A stretch of DNA of 64,000 nucleotides from Syntrophobacteraceae bacterium. GTDB taxonomy: Bacteria > Desulfobacterota > Syntrophobacteria > Syntrophobacterales > Syntrophobacteraceae. A model generated the notes under the pieces. The model was not told where the DNA came from and ran no database searches. It saw only the letters and a program-made list of their open reading frames with translations. The stretch lies in NCBI GenBank assembly GCA_025453975.1, contig JALOPI010000001.1, positions 1 through 64,000 on the forward strand, read 5' to 3'. Both the position numbers and the translations under genes were made by a program. Shown one piece after another: positions 17,451-28,070 of the stretch (positions within the stretch are counted from its first letter, which is position 1; each line of letters begins with the position of its first letter).

Positions 17451-18679
17451 CCGGTTTTCGGCTCGTTCACGCCTGGAACGGCCTGGTCAGGGGGTGTGCG
17501 ATGGAATACCAGGAAGAAAACGGTGGCCGCCAGCAGGTTGAAACAGGCCGCCAGGTAGAATCCGGTCGAAAACCCCACTTCGCGGATGACCGGTCCCATG
17601 AGCAGGGACCCAAGCATCATCCCGAAGTAGATGGAGCTGTTGTACCCCCCCATGGCCAGGCCCCGGGACTGGGGGCTCACCACTTGGGAGATGAGGGCTC
17701 CGATGGCCGTGAACGCCACGGCCATGCTTGCCCCCAGCCCCACGGCCGAGGCCAGGAAGGCCCATAGACCCGCCGAGGCGCCGAACCCGGCCACCGAGGC
17801 TGAAAAACCCGCCAGCCCCGCTACCACCAGGCTGCTCCGTCGAGCGACTCGATCACTGAGCCGGCCGAAAGGAATCCGGGAGAGGGCGTTGATGAGCCCC
17901 TGGGCGGCGAAGATCATGCCGATGCCCGCCACGCTCACCCCCTCCTCCCGGGCATGGAGGGGAACGTAGGTCACGAACATGCCGAGCCCCACGCACCCGC
18001 CGAAGGTCACGAACCAGCAGGCCAGGAGCTGCCGGTTTCCCATGAGCTCCCGGGCGTCAACGCCGAATGGCCGCCGGGTGGGGCGCCTCAGCACCGTGTC
18101 CCGGGCCCGCGGCAGGAAGACAGCCACCATGCCGGCCACCAGAAAGGCCATGACGGCGGACCCCAGGAAAACGGTCCCGAAGCCGTGACGCTCCGCCACG
18201 AAGCCCCCGGCCGCCGGCCCCAGGCTCATCCCCACGTAGACAGCCAGGGTGTACCATCCATAGGAGCGGCCCAGGTGGGTCAGGGGAGAGATGTCGGCCA
18301 CGTACGACATCATGGTGGGCGCAAAGGCGGCGAGACTGACCCCCATGAGCAGGCTGATCCCGATCATCTGGACGGGCGAGGCGCTGAGGGCCAGGAGCAG
18401 GGCTGAAATCGATATGCCGACCATGCCCAGCGTGATGAGGCGCTTCCGCCCGATGCGGTCCGAGAGCATTCCGAGGGGAATGGAAAGGAGGCCGGCCATG
18501 AGCAGGAAGGCTCCGTTGATCATCCCCACGAGGACCGTGTCGGCCCCGAGGGATCGGGCATAGAGAGGGACCACGGGCATCCGCATGTACGAGCCGAAGT
18601 AGCCGGCGAAGGTCAGGCCGCAGCAGATGAACAGCAGCTTTTCATATGACATTACGCCCTTCGCCTGCCGATCCTCCAT
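17447..18679 (-). CDS. MFS transporter
   Basis: 410 residues with about 12 hydrophobic segments. The MFS loop 2-3 motif is visible in GMLSDRIGRKRLITLG and repeats in GRLSDRVARRSSLVV between segments 8 and 9. Substrate is not inferable; the general layout resembles drug or metabolite exporters. GAGGAG stands about 8 bases before the chosen ATG; a second in-frame ATG lies 27 bases inside. Overlaps the YheT-like gene downstream, so they are probably one operon. Confidence 0.88.
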   Translation of the reverse strand: MEDRQAKGVMSYEKLLFICCGLTFAGYFGSYMRMPVVPLYARSLGADTVLVGMINGAFLLMAGLLSIPLGMLSDRIGRKRLITLGMVGISISALLLALSASPVQMIGISLLMGVSLAAFAPTMMSYVADISPLTHLGRSYGWYTLAVYVGMSLGPAAGGFVAERHGFGTVFLGSAVMAFLVAGMVAVFLPRARDTVLRRPTRRPFGVDARELMGNRQLLACWFVTFGGCVGLGMFVTYVPLHAREEGVSVAGIGMIFAAQGLINALSRIPFGRLSDRVARRSSLVVAGLAGFSASVAGFGASAGLWAFLASAVGLGASMAVAFTAIGALISQVVSPQSRGLAMGGYNSSIYFGMMLGSLLMGPVIREVGFSTGFYLAACFNLLAATVFFLVFHRTPPDQAVPGVNEPKTG

Positions 18680-19380
18680 AAACGCCGCTCCTCCTCAACG
18701 CTCATTCAGGCCATGCGCCCTCCCTCCGGGCGCCCGCCAGCGTCCCGCAGCCTGCCGTCCATAATACCCCTGCCATCGATCCCTGCAAGTCCCTTCGAAG
18801 CACTTCGGGTGATCCTTCGGGTCATCGGCCGTGCCGCAAGGTCTCCATCCGTGTGCCGCGGGACGCGGGAAGACCGATGGACGCCGGTAGGTCGCGAAGC
18901 CGCCCAGAAGCCTCGTCGGGATGCCGATGGAGCCAAAGCGGACAGGGGGGGTGAGCATCTTCCAAGACTCGCCATCCCAGACGGTTTCCCACAAGCCCCG
19001 CTTCGTGATGAGCCCCCCGCCATGGTCAAGCGACCCTGTGACTCCGACTGGCCCCGGAGCATCGCCAGACCGCCCGTTGCACGGCGACTATCAACGATCT
19101 TTTTGCCCACGAAAAAGGGCGCCTAAGGGAGATTGCGAGGCTCATCAAAAGCCATTTTTCATGGATTCCAGCCAGTTGATCGGGTCCGACCCCGATAGAA
19201 GGGACCCCGATAGAAGGCGATAGGCGACAAACCCTTTTCTCTGGTGTCGGTCGATTTCATCCGTGCCCCATCAATCACCCATCAATGAAATGGGTGCACA
19301 CTAATGCATTAAAAATCAAAGAATTATATATTTCCATGATCTGTTGTGCCGGTGCCCATCAATGACCCATCAATGAAATC
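18680..19380. other. Gene-poor patch with direct repeats
   Basis: About 700 bases without a supported gene. Long open frames on both strands (about 18706-19126) are low-complexity and contradict each other. Towards 19180-19380 the composition becomes AT-richer, with CCCCGATAGAAGG in two copies near 19188-19218 and a pair of longer direct repeats at 19264-19379. The patch looks like decayed accessory DNA. Confidence 0.5.
19264..19379. repeat. Pair of ~28-bp direct repeats built on CCCATCAATGA
   Basis: The block GTGCCC(C)ATCAATxACCCATCAATGAAAT occurs at about 19264-19292 and again at 19352-19379. Each block itself contains two copies of CCATCAAT. The AT-rich sequence between includes TTAAAAATCAAAGAATTATATATTT. 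The second copy ends exactly where the minus-strand AlbA_2 gene stops. It may be a duplication scar or terminal repeat. Confidence 0.6.
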
Positions 19381-20847
19381 TCACGCCCAGAACGGAACAT
19401 ATTTCATCAGCTTCTTGGGAGCTGCTTCATCAAACGGCTTGATCTTGCCGTCTTCGACCGCCTCACGGATATATCGGGAAACGGCCGCCTTGTTCTTCTC
19501 CTCCACCCCGAACCGCTCCCTGAGCGAGCCATTCGTCAAGTAGTCGCGCATCACCCACTTCAGACAGGCATGGAGATAGCATGCCCGCACACGATCCGCC
19601 TTATCCATCTCATTGAGAGGTTTATGGGCAAAGAGCACAACCCGTGTGAAGCCCTCCGGCGCCTCGAAGTAGGGAGCCGGAAGCTGATAAAGCTCTACCT
19701 GGTCAACCACCTTGTCGATACCGCTGACGCGCTCCTCGCAAATGCGGAAACGCCGCATCATGGAGGCGAGTGCCTCGTTGCGGGATTTTGGCGGGGTATC
19801 GACAAATCGTTGGGTATCCACCAGCGGTTCACCCGGACTGGTGATTTCCATCCGATCGTCGAATATTTCCACCATCGGCCCGGCTCCCCTCACGAACAGA
19901 TCCTGATGGATCAGCGCGTTCGCTACAAGCTCACGGACCGCCAGTTCCGGAAACATGGGCACCGTCCGGCGCAGCGCTTGCTCAATCACTTCGTTGGTGG
20001 GCACCAAGGCCATGATGAAACCAATCAAGCCTTCGAAACCGCTGGCGTAGCCTTTTCCGTCAACCTGCTCCCGCAAGGTTTCCACTCGGCCCCGTCCCCT
20101 GTAATGGACCACTCTTGTGGCCTTGCGCCTGAGTTCGGGAAAATCATTGAGCTTCTTCGCGAAGAGGATCGCGCCGAGATTGGTGATGCTCCAGTCTCCT
20201 GCATCGCAGGCATGAATCAATTCGTCTTTGGCCAGGGCGTCGAGAATCGCCGCGCGGCCATCGGGCAGGGGGAGCTCCAGCAAGTCAAAATAGGCGGGAT
20301 AGTCGAGGAGCTTCAGAAGGTTCTCGCTGGAGACGTGCTCGACGGCTATGGTTTTCTCGAAGGGAACCTGATCGAACACCCTCCAAAGTGCTCGTTCTTT
20401 CTCCGGGTAGTCCTTCAGCTTCTTTTTGTATGAGCCGACACGGATGAATTCCTGGTGCTTGAAACGCACCGGATGACGGAAGGCTGCACCGATCTCCAGC
20501 AGGACCACCGGATTGGCTTCGATCTCGAGCCTGTGGAAACGAAAATTGATCTTGGGGTCCAGCAAGCGCAGCAGCCAGCTTTCCAGCTCCTCATTGCCGA
20601 TCTTCGTAACCGCTGGATTGAACGTGGTGCCGATCACGTCATGGGTTTCGTCATCCACCCCCCAGACCATATAGGCATTGACCTTGCCCAGCAGCGCTGC
20701 CGAGTTGGCAAGGGCCGAGAGATACTCGCCGATCTCCTCCGGCTCGGCCCGATTGTGCTTGAGCTCGACCCATTCCGCTTCGGCGGGCAGCTTGCGCAGC
20801 TCTTGCACCAGTCCAATGAGATACCCGGTGGGCCGGTCGACGGTCAT
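19381..20847 (-). CDS. AlbA_2-domain ATP-binding / RecG-like transcriptional regulator-type protein
   Basis: 488 residues. The N-terminal AlbA_2 (formerly AAA_4) domain shows AEAEWVELKHNRAEPEEIGEYLSALANSAAL and YMVWGVDDETHDVIGT. The middle carries the conserved FPELAVRELVANALIHQD with FDDRMEITSPG, a GHKL-like ATPase motif set. The C-terminus looks like a winged-helix region (LRERFGVEEKNKAAVSRYI). Such proteins often travel with restriction-modification or defence genes, and their molecular role is poorly known. The ATG overlaps the stop of a 38-codon frame upstream. It is the only intact gene in the accessory patch beside tRNA-Ser. Confidence 0.88.
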   Translation of the reverse strand: MTVDRPTGYLIGLVQELRKLPAEAEWVELKHNRAEPEEIGEYLSALANSAALLGKVNAYMVWGVDDETHDVIGTTFNPAVTKIGNEELESWLLRLLDPKINFRFHRLEIEANPVVLLEIGAAFRHPVRFKHQEFIRVGSYKKKLKDYPEKERALWRVFDQVPFEKTIAVEHVSSENLLKLLDYPAYFDLLELPLPDGRAAILDALAKDELIHACDAGDWSITNLGAILFAKKLNDFPELRRKATRVVHYRGRGRVETLREQVDGKGYASGFEGLIGFIMALVPTNEVIEQALRRTVPMFPELAVRELVANALIHQDLFVRGAGPMVEIFDDRMEITSPGEPLVDTQRFVDTPPKSRNEALASMMRRFRICEERVSGIDKVVDQVELYQLPAPYFEAPEGFTRVVLFAHKPLNEMDKADRVRACYLHACLKWVMRDYLTNGSLRERFGVEEKNKAAVSRYIREAVEDGKIKPFDEAAPKKLMKYVPFWA

Positions 20848-20960
20848 ATCTCGACCTCCAATTCCAGCTCGTCATCCATCACATCATCAGACTCACCGTT
20901 GTCCTCATCCAGCACAGAGGGCAGGGTGAGAGACTTCGAGTTTTGATATCCAAATATCAC
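20844..20960 (-). pseudogene. Possible remnant of the gene once upstream of the AlbA_2 gene
   Basis: A 38-codon frame ends with TGA overlapping the AlbA_2 ATG in the ATGA manner of operon genes. It encodes an acidic tail containing SVLDEDNGESDDVMDDELEL. An in-frame stop lies just upstream (20970-20972), and only a GTG at 20958-20960 could start it. The acidic C-terminal look and coupling suggest the end of a larger deleted protein. A type I restriction methylase is a guess based on where AlbA_2 genes are often found. It could also be a genuine micro-ORF. Confidence 0.35.
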
Positions 20961-21144
20961 GCAACCCCTTCACTTTTTGCTTTGTTCCTCGGTGCTTCCT
21001 CTCAAAGTGAAGCAGAGTGCAGGTTTTCGGGGTTCCCGCAGCCTTTGCAGGTCTGCGGACGGCAATGGATTGAGCAAGAACCCGAAAGATGTTGGGACGA
21101 AACAAACCTATACCAGAACCTATACCGCTTGCTCGCCAAAAAGG

Positions 21145-21170
21145 AAAAAGCCCCCTCTTTCGAGGGGGCT
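21145..21170 (-). terminator. Rho-independent terminator after the tRNA-Ser genes
   Basis: AGCCCCCTC and GAGGGGGCT form a perfect 9-bp stem around TTTC. On the minus strand the stem is followed by TTTTTCCTTTTT. It lies just downstream of the CCA end of tRNA-Ser(GCT). Confidence 0.92.
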
Positions 21171-21183
21171 TAGCTTGTTGATT

Positions 21184-21277
21184 TGGCGGAGAGAGAGGGA
21201 TTCGAACCCTCGGTAGCCCTCTACGGACTACACTCGCTTAGCAGGCGAGCGCCTTCAGCCGACTCGGCCATCTCTCC
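21184..21277 (-). tRNA. tRNA-Ser, anticodon GCT
   Basis: 94 nt with a long variable arm and encoded CCA. The acceptor arms are GGAGAGA and TCTCTCC. The anticodon loop CTGCTAA in the stem GCTCGC/GCGAGT-like region gives GCT, reading AGC and AGU serine codons. The D-arm is TGGCCGAGTCGGCTGAAGGC. Confidence 0.97.
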
Positions 21278-21300
21278 GTACAGCATTGCGTGTGAACTGG

Positions 21301-21393
21301 TGGCGGAGGGAGTAGGATTCGAACCCACGGTCCCGCTGCTAACGGGACAACGGTTTTCAAGACCGCCGCCTTAAACCACTCGGCCATCCCTCC
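21301..21393 (-). tRNA. tRNA-Ser, anticodon TGA
   Basis: 93 nt with a long variable arm and encoded CCA. The acceptor arms are GGAGGGA and TCCCTCC. The anticodon loop CTTGAAA within GCGGT/ACCG-type pairing gives TGA, reading UCN serine codons. It lies 23 bases upstream of tRNA-Ser(GCT) on the same strand and is probably cotranscribed with it. Confidence 0.97.
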
Positions 21394-21513
21394 ACATTTT
21401 CCGGGCAAGGGCCGGGCTTCCCTCGAAAGGGAATCCACATTTACCATTGGGATCCCAGGTGTGTCAACGATTTCCGCCTTCCTCGACGCGTCGCCTCGAG
21501 GATTCGAGGGCGC

Positions 21514-22410
21514 TCACAGGGCCAGCAGATTTTCCTTTTCGGCCATCAATTCTCCCACCTGCTCCATCAGCCTTGCCAGGCTCTCCTCGGTGAACCTCAG
21601 GAGCCGCGTGCTCTCGAATTCGAAAAGATCCAGGCCGGGATTGCGGGTGGGGCCCACCTCCAGCTTGTGGCACAGGAGATTGGCGAAGTTGACGATGACC
21701 GTCAGAACCGGAAGAATCTGTGCCTGCCGTGGCTCATGATGGCAGCCGATGGTCTCCTCGATGGTTTCGGCGAAGTTCCATTTTCTGGCAATGAGCTTCC
21801 CAACCTGGGCATGATTGAAGCCGAAGATCTCCTCTTCGGCCCGCAGGAAGCTGATACCGGGGTTGTTGTAGACTTCCTGCACGATTTCCCTTGTCTTCTC
21901 GGGTACCTTCAGGTTCAAGACCACTTTGCCGATGTCGTGGAGCAGCCCGGCCAGAAACGCCTCCTCCAGCTTCGGATACTTGATGACCCTGGCGACGTGC
22001 TTGGAGACGGCGGCGCAGCCGAAGGAATGCTCCCACAGGAGCTTTTCCGTCAGGCCGAAGGATTTGAAAAGATCCTGCATCACCGAGGACATGACCAGGG
22101 AGCGCAGGCTGTCGAAGCCCATGATGACCACGGCGTCCGTGAGCCGGTTGATGGCTCTCGAGCAGCCGTAAAGGGGCGAATTGGCCACCTTGAGCACCCG
22201 GGCCGCCAGGGACTGGTCGGTGGAAATGGTCTGGTGAAGGTCCTTGGGGCTCGTGTTGGGATTGCCCAGTTTCTGAAGCACCAGGCTGGCCACGTGAGGC
22301 ATGGTGGGAAGATCCCCGGTGGCCTGGACTATCTTTTCGGCGATGGAAGCCGTTTGCTGGCTCAAACCTTTCCTCCCGGTTGTGGAAACGATCGTCAATG
22401 CCATGGACAT
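21514..22410 (-). CDS. HDOD-domain signal transduction protein
   Basis: 298 residues from the chosen ATG. The HDOD domain runs over most of the protein: ATGDLPTMPHVASLVLQKLGNP, ISTDQSLAARVLKVANSPLYG, IMGFDSLRSLVM. It retains an HD-type pair in LAGLLHDIGKVVLNL and a later HAQVGKLIARKWNF with CHHEP, so metal-dependent phosphohydrolase activity is possible though many HDOD proteins lack it. Such proteins act in regulation of motility, biofilm or stress signalling. The frame is open far upstream, but that part is arginine/proline-rich and overlaps the lapA-like gene, so it was excluded. Confidence 0.85.
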   Translation of the reverse strand: MSMALTIVSTTGRKGLSQQTASIAEKIVQATGDLPTMPHVASLVLQKLGNPNTSPKDLHQTISTDQSLAARVLKVANSPLYGCSRAINRLTDAVVIMGFDSLRSLVMSSVMQDLFKSFGLTEKLLWEHSFGCAAVSKHVARVIKYPKLEEAFLAGLLHDIGKVVLNLKVPEKTREIVQEVYNNPGISFLRAEEEIFGFNHAQVGKLIARKWNFAETIEETIGCHHEPRQAQILPVLTVIVNFANLLCHKLEVGPTRNPGLDLFEFESTRLLRFTEESLARLMEQVGELMAEKENLLAL

Positions 22411-22489
22411 GGAGAACCCCGCAAGAAGCAATTCCCATGCCTGGGCCACGGAGCCGGGATCCAGGAAGAAACTCGATCGAGGGGCTCTC

Positions 22490-22876
22490 TCAGTCTTGAG
22501 TCGATGTGGTCGGCGGCGATTCTGAATCTGCGGAAGATGTCTCGGAGCGAAGGGGTGGTGAAGATGCTTCCGAGGGTGCCTGGCCATCCCGCGGAGCATG
22601 ATGAGCATTCGGCTCCCCGCTCTCAGCGCGCTTTTCGGCCAGGAGCCGCCGTGTGTGGATGTAAGGGCGCAGCAGCGCCAGGGCTCCCAGCACGAGCCCC
22701 GCGAAGGCGGACATGAGCATCAGCCCGTAGACCGAATGCTCCCAGCTCACTGGCTCCCGGATGAACAGATCCAGGGTGAAGCGCACGGGGGTCCTGAACG
22801 CCGTCAGATTCTGACCGATGAAGATCAGGATGATTCCAACGACCAGGGCGGACGTGATCAGCTTAAAGACTCTCAT
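22490..22876 (-). CDS. LapA-domain (DUF1049) membrane protein
   Basis: 128 residues. Two membrane segments are separated by a short loop: LITSALVVGIILIFIGQNLTAF and YGLMLMSAFAGLVLGALALL. The family motif is the FIGQN just after the first segment and the AFAGLVLG region. A basic patch (RRLLAEKR) and a Ser/Pro/Glu-rich disordered tail follow. E. coli LapA assists lipopolysaccharide assembly; here the role is inferred only from the fold. The gene starts inside the end of the HIT gene (14-base overlap), so the two are coupled. Confidence 0.8.
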   Translation of the reverse strand: MRVFKLITSALVVGIILIFIGQNLTAFRTPVRFTLDLFIREPVSWEHSVYGLMLMSAFAGLVLGALALLRPYIHTRRLLAEKRAESGEPNAHHAPRDGQAPSEASSPPLRSETSSADSESPPTTSTQD

Positions 22877-23363
22877 GGGGATCCTCCGTCCTCATATGGG
22901 GAAGCAGCTTGGCATAAGTCTGGCGCAGATGCTCGGGAATGCTTCGGACTTCCCCGACCACCATGAGAAAGTTGGTGTCTCCGTGCCAGCGCGGAACGAT
23001 GTGGAAGTGCACGTGGTCCTCGACGCCCGCCCCCGCGGCTGTCCCCAGGTTGACCCCGATGTTGAAGCCGTCCGGCTTCATGACTTGTCTCAGCACGGAG
23101 ACGGACCGATTCACCCAGTGCATGACTTCGAGCATCTCCTCCGGATTCAGGGCCTCGGGAGTGGACACGTGCCGCCAGGGTGCCACCAGCAAGTGTCCGT
23201 TGTTATATGGATATTTGTTCATCATGACCATGCTGAGCCGTCCGCGGTGGAGGATCAGGCGCTCTTCGTCCGTCAATCCCTCGCCCTCGGGGCAGAAGAT
23301 GCAATAGGATTCTCGATTGCCGAGGATATAGTCGATTCTCCAGGGGGCCCAAAGGTTCTGCAT
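22863..23363 (-). CDS. HIT-family nucleotide hydrolase/transferase
   Basis: 166 residues. The N-terminus MQNLWAPWRIDYI with CIFCP is typical of the Ap4A phosphorylase/FHIT-like branch in deltaproteobacteria. The central strand and helix carry NKYPYNNGHLLVAPWRH, and the histidine triad is HVHFHIVPRW. These enzymes cleave dinucleoside polyphosphates or nucleotidyl conjugates. The ATG is preceded by GGAGGAGAGCTC. The frame is open upstream but that part overlaps the phosphoesterase gene. It lies between that gene and the lapA-like gene on the same strand, presumably in one transcript. Confidence 0.92.
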   Translation of the reverse strand: MQNLWAPWRIDYILGNRESYCIFCPEGEGLTDEERLILHRGRLSMVMMNKYPYNNGHLLVAPWRHVSTPEALNPEEMLEVMHWVNRSVSVLRQVMKPDGFNIGVNLGTAAGAGVEDHVHFHIVPRWHGDTNFLMVVGEVRSIPEHLRQTYAKLLPHMRTEDPHESL

Positions 23364-23416
23364 GCAGGAGCTCTCCTCCGGTGGGGGCCCGATGTTTGAC
23401 GGGCCTCCCCGGTCGG

Positions 23417-23893
23417 TCACAAGGGAATGATCTCCCCCCGCAGCTCTTCCCGGGCGTGCAGGATCCCGATGCTCCGCGGAAGGTTGCCTCGGCCCAGGAA
23501 GACCGAGCCGGGATTGAACCACAGCACCCCATTCTGGTGCTCCACATGGGGCAGGTGAGTGTGCCCATGGAGGATGGCGTCCACATCGGGGAGCTCCCGG
23601 GCCAGCCGCTGTCGCATGTCCCGGCCTGATCCCCATCCGTGGATGAGGCCGATCCGGTATCGGCCCACCCGAATGACCTTCTTGGCCGGAAGCCGCTGCA
23701 CTATGGACGCGTCATCCGTGTTTCCGGCCACCCCCTCCAGCGGGTAAGTCTCCATGAAATCGAGGATGGAGCTGCTCATCCAGTCGCCGAGATGGATCAC
23801 CAGGTCGGCCTGATCGCAGTATTCCTCACACAGCTCTTGGAATTCCCGGGTCGGATGATTCAAGTGCGTATCCGACATCACCACGATTCTCAT
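23417..23893 (-). CDS. YfcE/MJ0936-family metallophosphoesterase
   Basis: 158 residues. The five phosphoesterase motifs are present: MSDTHLN, IHLGDW, VAGNTD, IHGWGSG and HGHTHLPH, ligating two metal ions. The family hydrolyses phosphodiester bonds in vitro; the physiological substrate is usually unknown. Start chosen at the ATG that begins the first strand (MRIVVMSDTH); a second ATG three codons upstream is possible and neither has a strong ribosome-binding site. Confidence 0.9.
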   Translation of the reverse strand: MRIVVMSDTHLNHPTREFQELCEEYCDQADLVIHLGDWMSSSILDFMETYPLEGVAGNTDDASIVQRLPAKKVIRVGRYRIGLIHGWGSGRDMRQRLARELPDVDAILHGHTHLPHVEHQNGVLWFNPGSVFLGRGNLPRSIGILHAREELRGEIIPL

Positions 23894-24135
23894 GGGCACC
23901 ATGGCATAACTAGGTAATATATCACCGTGTTTTAAAACAAATTCCCGACGGATCTTATAGCCCAGGCATTTCCCAAAACACAAGCACTATCACGGCGGTC
24001 GGATGTCGGTCGTTCGAAATCGGAGGGGATGCGGCCCTGGCTCCCGCGCTCCGAAGCGTGAGTTCCGGGCGCCCAACGCTTCTGGCGGACTTCCGTGATC
24101 ATGGCGGCATGGAGCGGGACGGCCTGACGATCACA

Positions 24136-24924
24136 TCAAACCTCGGGTGAAGCCAGCTCCAGGTCTCCCCAGACCCCCAGCTTGTCCCCCATGACGACCA
24201 GGGCTCCCTCGATGCCATCGATGGAGCGGGCCGCGTCGAGGGCAGGAGCCACGTCCTTGCGGGTCTTGACGAGATTGCCGACGGCCGTGGCGGCCGCATC
24301 GGCCAGGGCGCCATCCCTGGCGACGACCGTCACGGCGTCGGCCTTGCCGAAGCTCAGGGAATGACCAATGGTTCCCGAAGAGGTGCAGATGGCCAGGGGA
24401 AAGCGGTGGGCCGCGAAAATGAGGGCGAGGCGGTTCCGAAAGGGTGAAGCCGCTCCAGGGTAAACCCCGACGGTGACAGTCTCCTGAATGTCGAGGAAGC
24501 AATCTCCCCCGTTCTCGATGATGAGAGCCGGGGTATGGGCCCGGAGATCCTCGGCCACAGCCTGGGCGATGGCCCCGGCCACGGCGGCCATGGGGCCGAC
24601 GCCGGCCGCGCGGGCCGCCCGAAGCATCCGCCTCACGATGGCCGGCGCCAGGGGCTGGTCGCCAAGCGGTGTGAGCGAATGGAGGAATTCCGGACTGCCC
24701 GAGATGGTGTCCTCGATCTGACGCCTGTATTTCAGGACGGCGTCGAGGGCTTGGTCTTCGAGGCTCTGCCTGGCTCGGATCCAGAGGTCCGTCTCCCGGT
24801 AACGGACGTGGAAGACGTGCCAATCCTCCTTGAGCTGGTGGCTGGCGCGGTAAAGCCGTAATGAAGGGCCGGGGGATCGCTTTTCCAAGGCTGACCGTCT
24901 CCCCTCCGTTCCAGGTCCCGCCAA
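24136..24924 (-). CDS. UPF0280 family protein (ApbE-like fold)
   Basis: 262 residues at most. Recognisable family regions are VGPMAAVAGAIAQAVAEDLR, ALIIENGGDCFLDI, LAICTSSGTIGHSLSFGKADAVTVVA and DGIEGALVVMGDKLGVWG. UPF0280 proteins resemble the FMN transferase ApbE; their reaction has not been settled. The only long start is a TTG lying two bases behind the guaA stop codon, which suggests reinitiation, but the first 20 or so residues are poorly conserved in look and the true start could be further in. Cotranscription with guaA is likely. Confidence 0.85.
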   Translation of the reverse strand: MAGPGTEGRRSALEKRSPGPSLRLYRASHQLKEDWHVFHVRYRETDLWIRARQSLEDQALDAVLKYRRQIEDTISGSPEFLHSLTPLGDQPLAPAIVRRMLRAARAAGVGPMAAVAGAIAQAVAEDLRAHTPALIIENGGDCFLDIQETVTVGVYPGAASPFRNRLALIFAAHRFPLAICTSSGTIGHSLSFGKADAVTVVARDGALADAAATAVGNLVKTRKDVAPALDAARSIDGIEGALVVMGDKLGVWGDLELASPEV

Positions 24925-24925
24925 A

Positions 24926-26482
24926 TCATTCCCACTCGATGGTGCTGGGGGGCTTGGAGGAAATGTCGTAGACCACGCGGTTGACCCCCTTCACCTCGTT
25001 GATGATGCGGTTCGAGATCCTCTGGAGCACCTCGAAGGGGAGCCGGGCCCAGTCGGCGGTCATGGCGTCCACGCTCTCCACCACCCGCACGGCGATCACC
25101 TCCTCGTACGTCCTCTCGTCCCCCATGACTCCCACGGACCGCACCGGCAGCAGCACCGTGAAGGCCTGCCAGACGTGGTCATACCAGCCGGAAGCCTCGA
25201 TCTCCTCCAGGAGGATGCTGTCAGCCTCCCTCAGCATGTCGAGCTTCTCCCGGGTGACGTCCCCGATCATGCGGATGGCCAGGCCCGGTCCCGGGAAGGG
25301 ATGCCGCTGGATGACGTGCTCGGGAAGCCCCAGCTCGCGCCCCACCAGCCGAACCTCGTCCTTGAAGAGCTCCCGCAGGGGCTCGATGAGCTCCAGATTC
25401 ATCCGCTCGGGAAGCCCCCCCACATTGTGATGAGTCTTGATGGTGGCCGAAGGTCCCTTGAACGAAACGCTCTCGATGACGTCGGGGTAAAGGGTCCCCT
25501 GGGCGAGATATTTGGCGCCTTGCAGCTTCCTGGCCTCGCTTTCGAAAAGCTCGATGAACAGGTTCCCGATGATCTTCCGCTTGCGCTCGGGGTCCGTCAC
25601 CCCTTTGAGGCGATCCAGGAAGACATCCGTGGCGTTCATGGTGATCAGGTTGAGCTCGAAATGATCCTTGAAGATCCGCTGAACACTCTCCGCCTCGCCT
25701 CGCCGCAGCAGGCCGTTGTTCACGAAAATGCACCGCAGCCGATCCCCGATGGCCCGGTGGAGGAGCACCGCCACCACGGAGGAGTCCACGCCGCCGCTCA
25801 GGGCGCAGATGACCCGGTCGTCACCGACCTTCTCCCGCAGGGCCTGGGTGACGAGCTCCACGAAGGACTTCATGGTCCAGGTGGATCGGCAGTGGCAGAT
25901 CCGGAACAGAAAGTTCTCGAGGATCGCCTTGCCGCAGGGCGTATGAGCCACCTCCGGGTGAAACTGCACGCCGAAGATGCGGCGCGTCGCATCGCCCATG
26001 GCGGCCACGGGGGAGTTCTCGCTGTGGGCGAGGACGGCGAAGCCCGGGGGGAGCCGCAGGATGCGGTCCCCGTGGCTCATCCAGACCCGGACGCTCTCCC
26101 GCTCCACATCCTGGAACAGCACCGACTCGGACTCGAGGTTGATGGCGGCGGGGCCGTACTCCCGGCGGTCGGCTTTTTCGACGGCGCCCCCGAGCTGATG
26201 GGCCATGAGCTGCATTCCGTAGCAGATCCCCAGTACGGGGACCCCCAGCCCAAAAATCTCCCCATCGGCCAGCGGTGCCCCGTCATCATGGACGCTGGAA
26301 GGTCCTCCCGAAAGGATGATCCCCCGGGCACCGAAGGCTCGGATCCGCTCCATGCCGATGTTGAAGGGGTGGATCTCGCAGTATACGTGACTTTCCCGGA
26401 TCCTCCGGGCGATGAGCTGGGTGTACTGGGAGCCAAAGTCCAGCACCAGAATGCGTTCTTCGTGGATATGGTCGAAATCCAT
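24926..26482 (-). CDS. guaA: GMP synthase (glutamine-hydrolysing)
   Basis: 518 residues, the normal length. N-terminal class I glutamine amidotransferase with catalytic Cys in [16 protein letters not shown] and His/Glu in [12 protein letters not shown]. The ATP pyrophosphatase P-loop SGGVDSSV follows, then the dimerisation domain with the C-terminal [16 protein letters not shown]. It converts XMP, ATP and glutamine to GMP. It follows guaB by 28 bases, giving the classic guaBA pair. GGGAGATC-type purine-rich sequence precedes the ATG. Confidence 0.98.
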   Translation of the reverse strand: MDFDHIHEERILVLDFGSQYTQLIARRIRESHVYCEIHPFNIGMERIRAFGARGIILSGGPSSVHDDGAPLADGEIFGLGVPVLGICYGMQLMAHQLGGAVEKADRREYGPAAINLESESVLFQDVERESVRVWMSHGDRILRLPPGFAVLAHSENSPVAAMGDATRRIFGVQFHPEVAHTPCGKAILENFLFRICHCRSTWTMKSFVELVTQALREKVGDDRVICALSGGVDSSVVAVLLHRAIGDRLRCIFVNNGLLRRGEAESVQRIFKDHFELNLITMNATDVFLDRLKGVTDPERKRKIIGNLFIELFESEARKLQGAKYLAQGTLYPDVIESVSFKGPSATIKTHHNVGGLPERMNLELIEPLRELFKDEVRLVGRELGLPEHVIQRHPFPGPGLAIRMIGDVTREKLDMLREADSILLEEIEASGWYDHVWQAFTVLLPVRSVGVMGDERTYEEVIAVRVVESVDAMTADWARLPFEVLQRISNRIINEVKGVNRVVYDISSKPPSTIEWE

Positions 26483-26510
26483 GGGAGATCTCCCTTCCTC
26501 GGCCTGGGGT

Positions 26511-28052
<1,542 letters not shown>

Positions 28053-28070
28053 TCATCACAAATCCAATAG

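Noticed and set aside
18706-19126. Overlapping long frames on both strands
   Set aside because: Both are arginine/proline-rich with no family-like sequence and mutually exclusive. The region is treated as non-coding.
20943-21216. Plus-strand frames running into the tRNA-Ser gene
   Set aside because: They read through the terminator and antisense to the tRNA, so they cannot be real genes. They were considered as integrase remnants, but no integrase motif was found.
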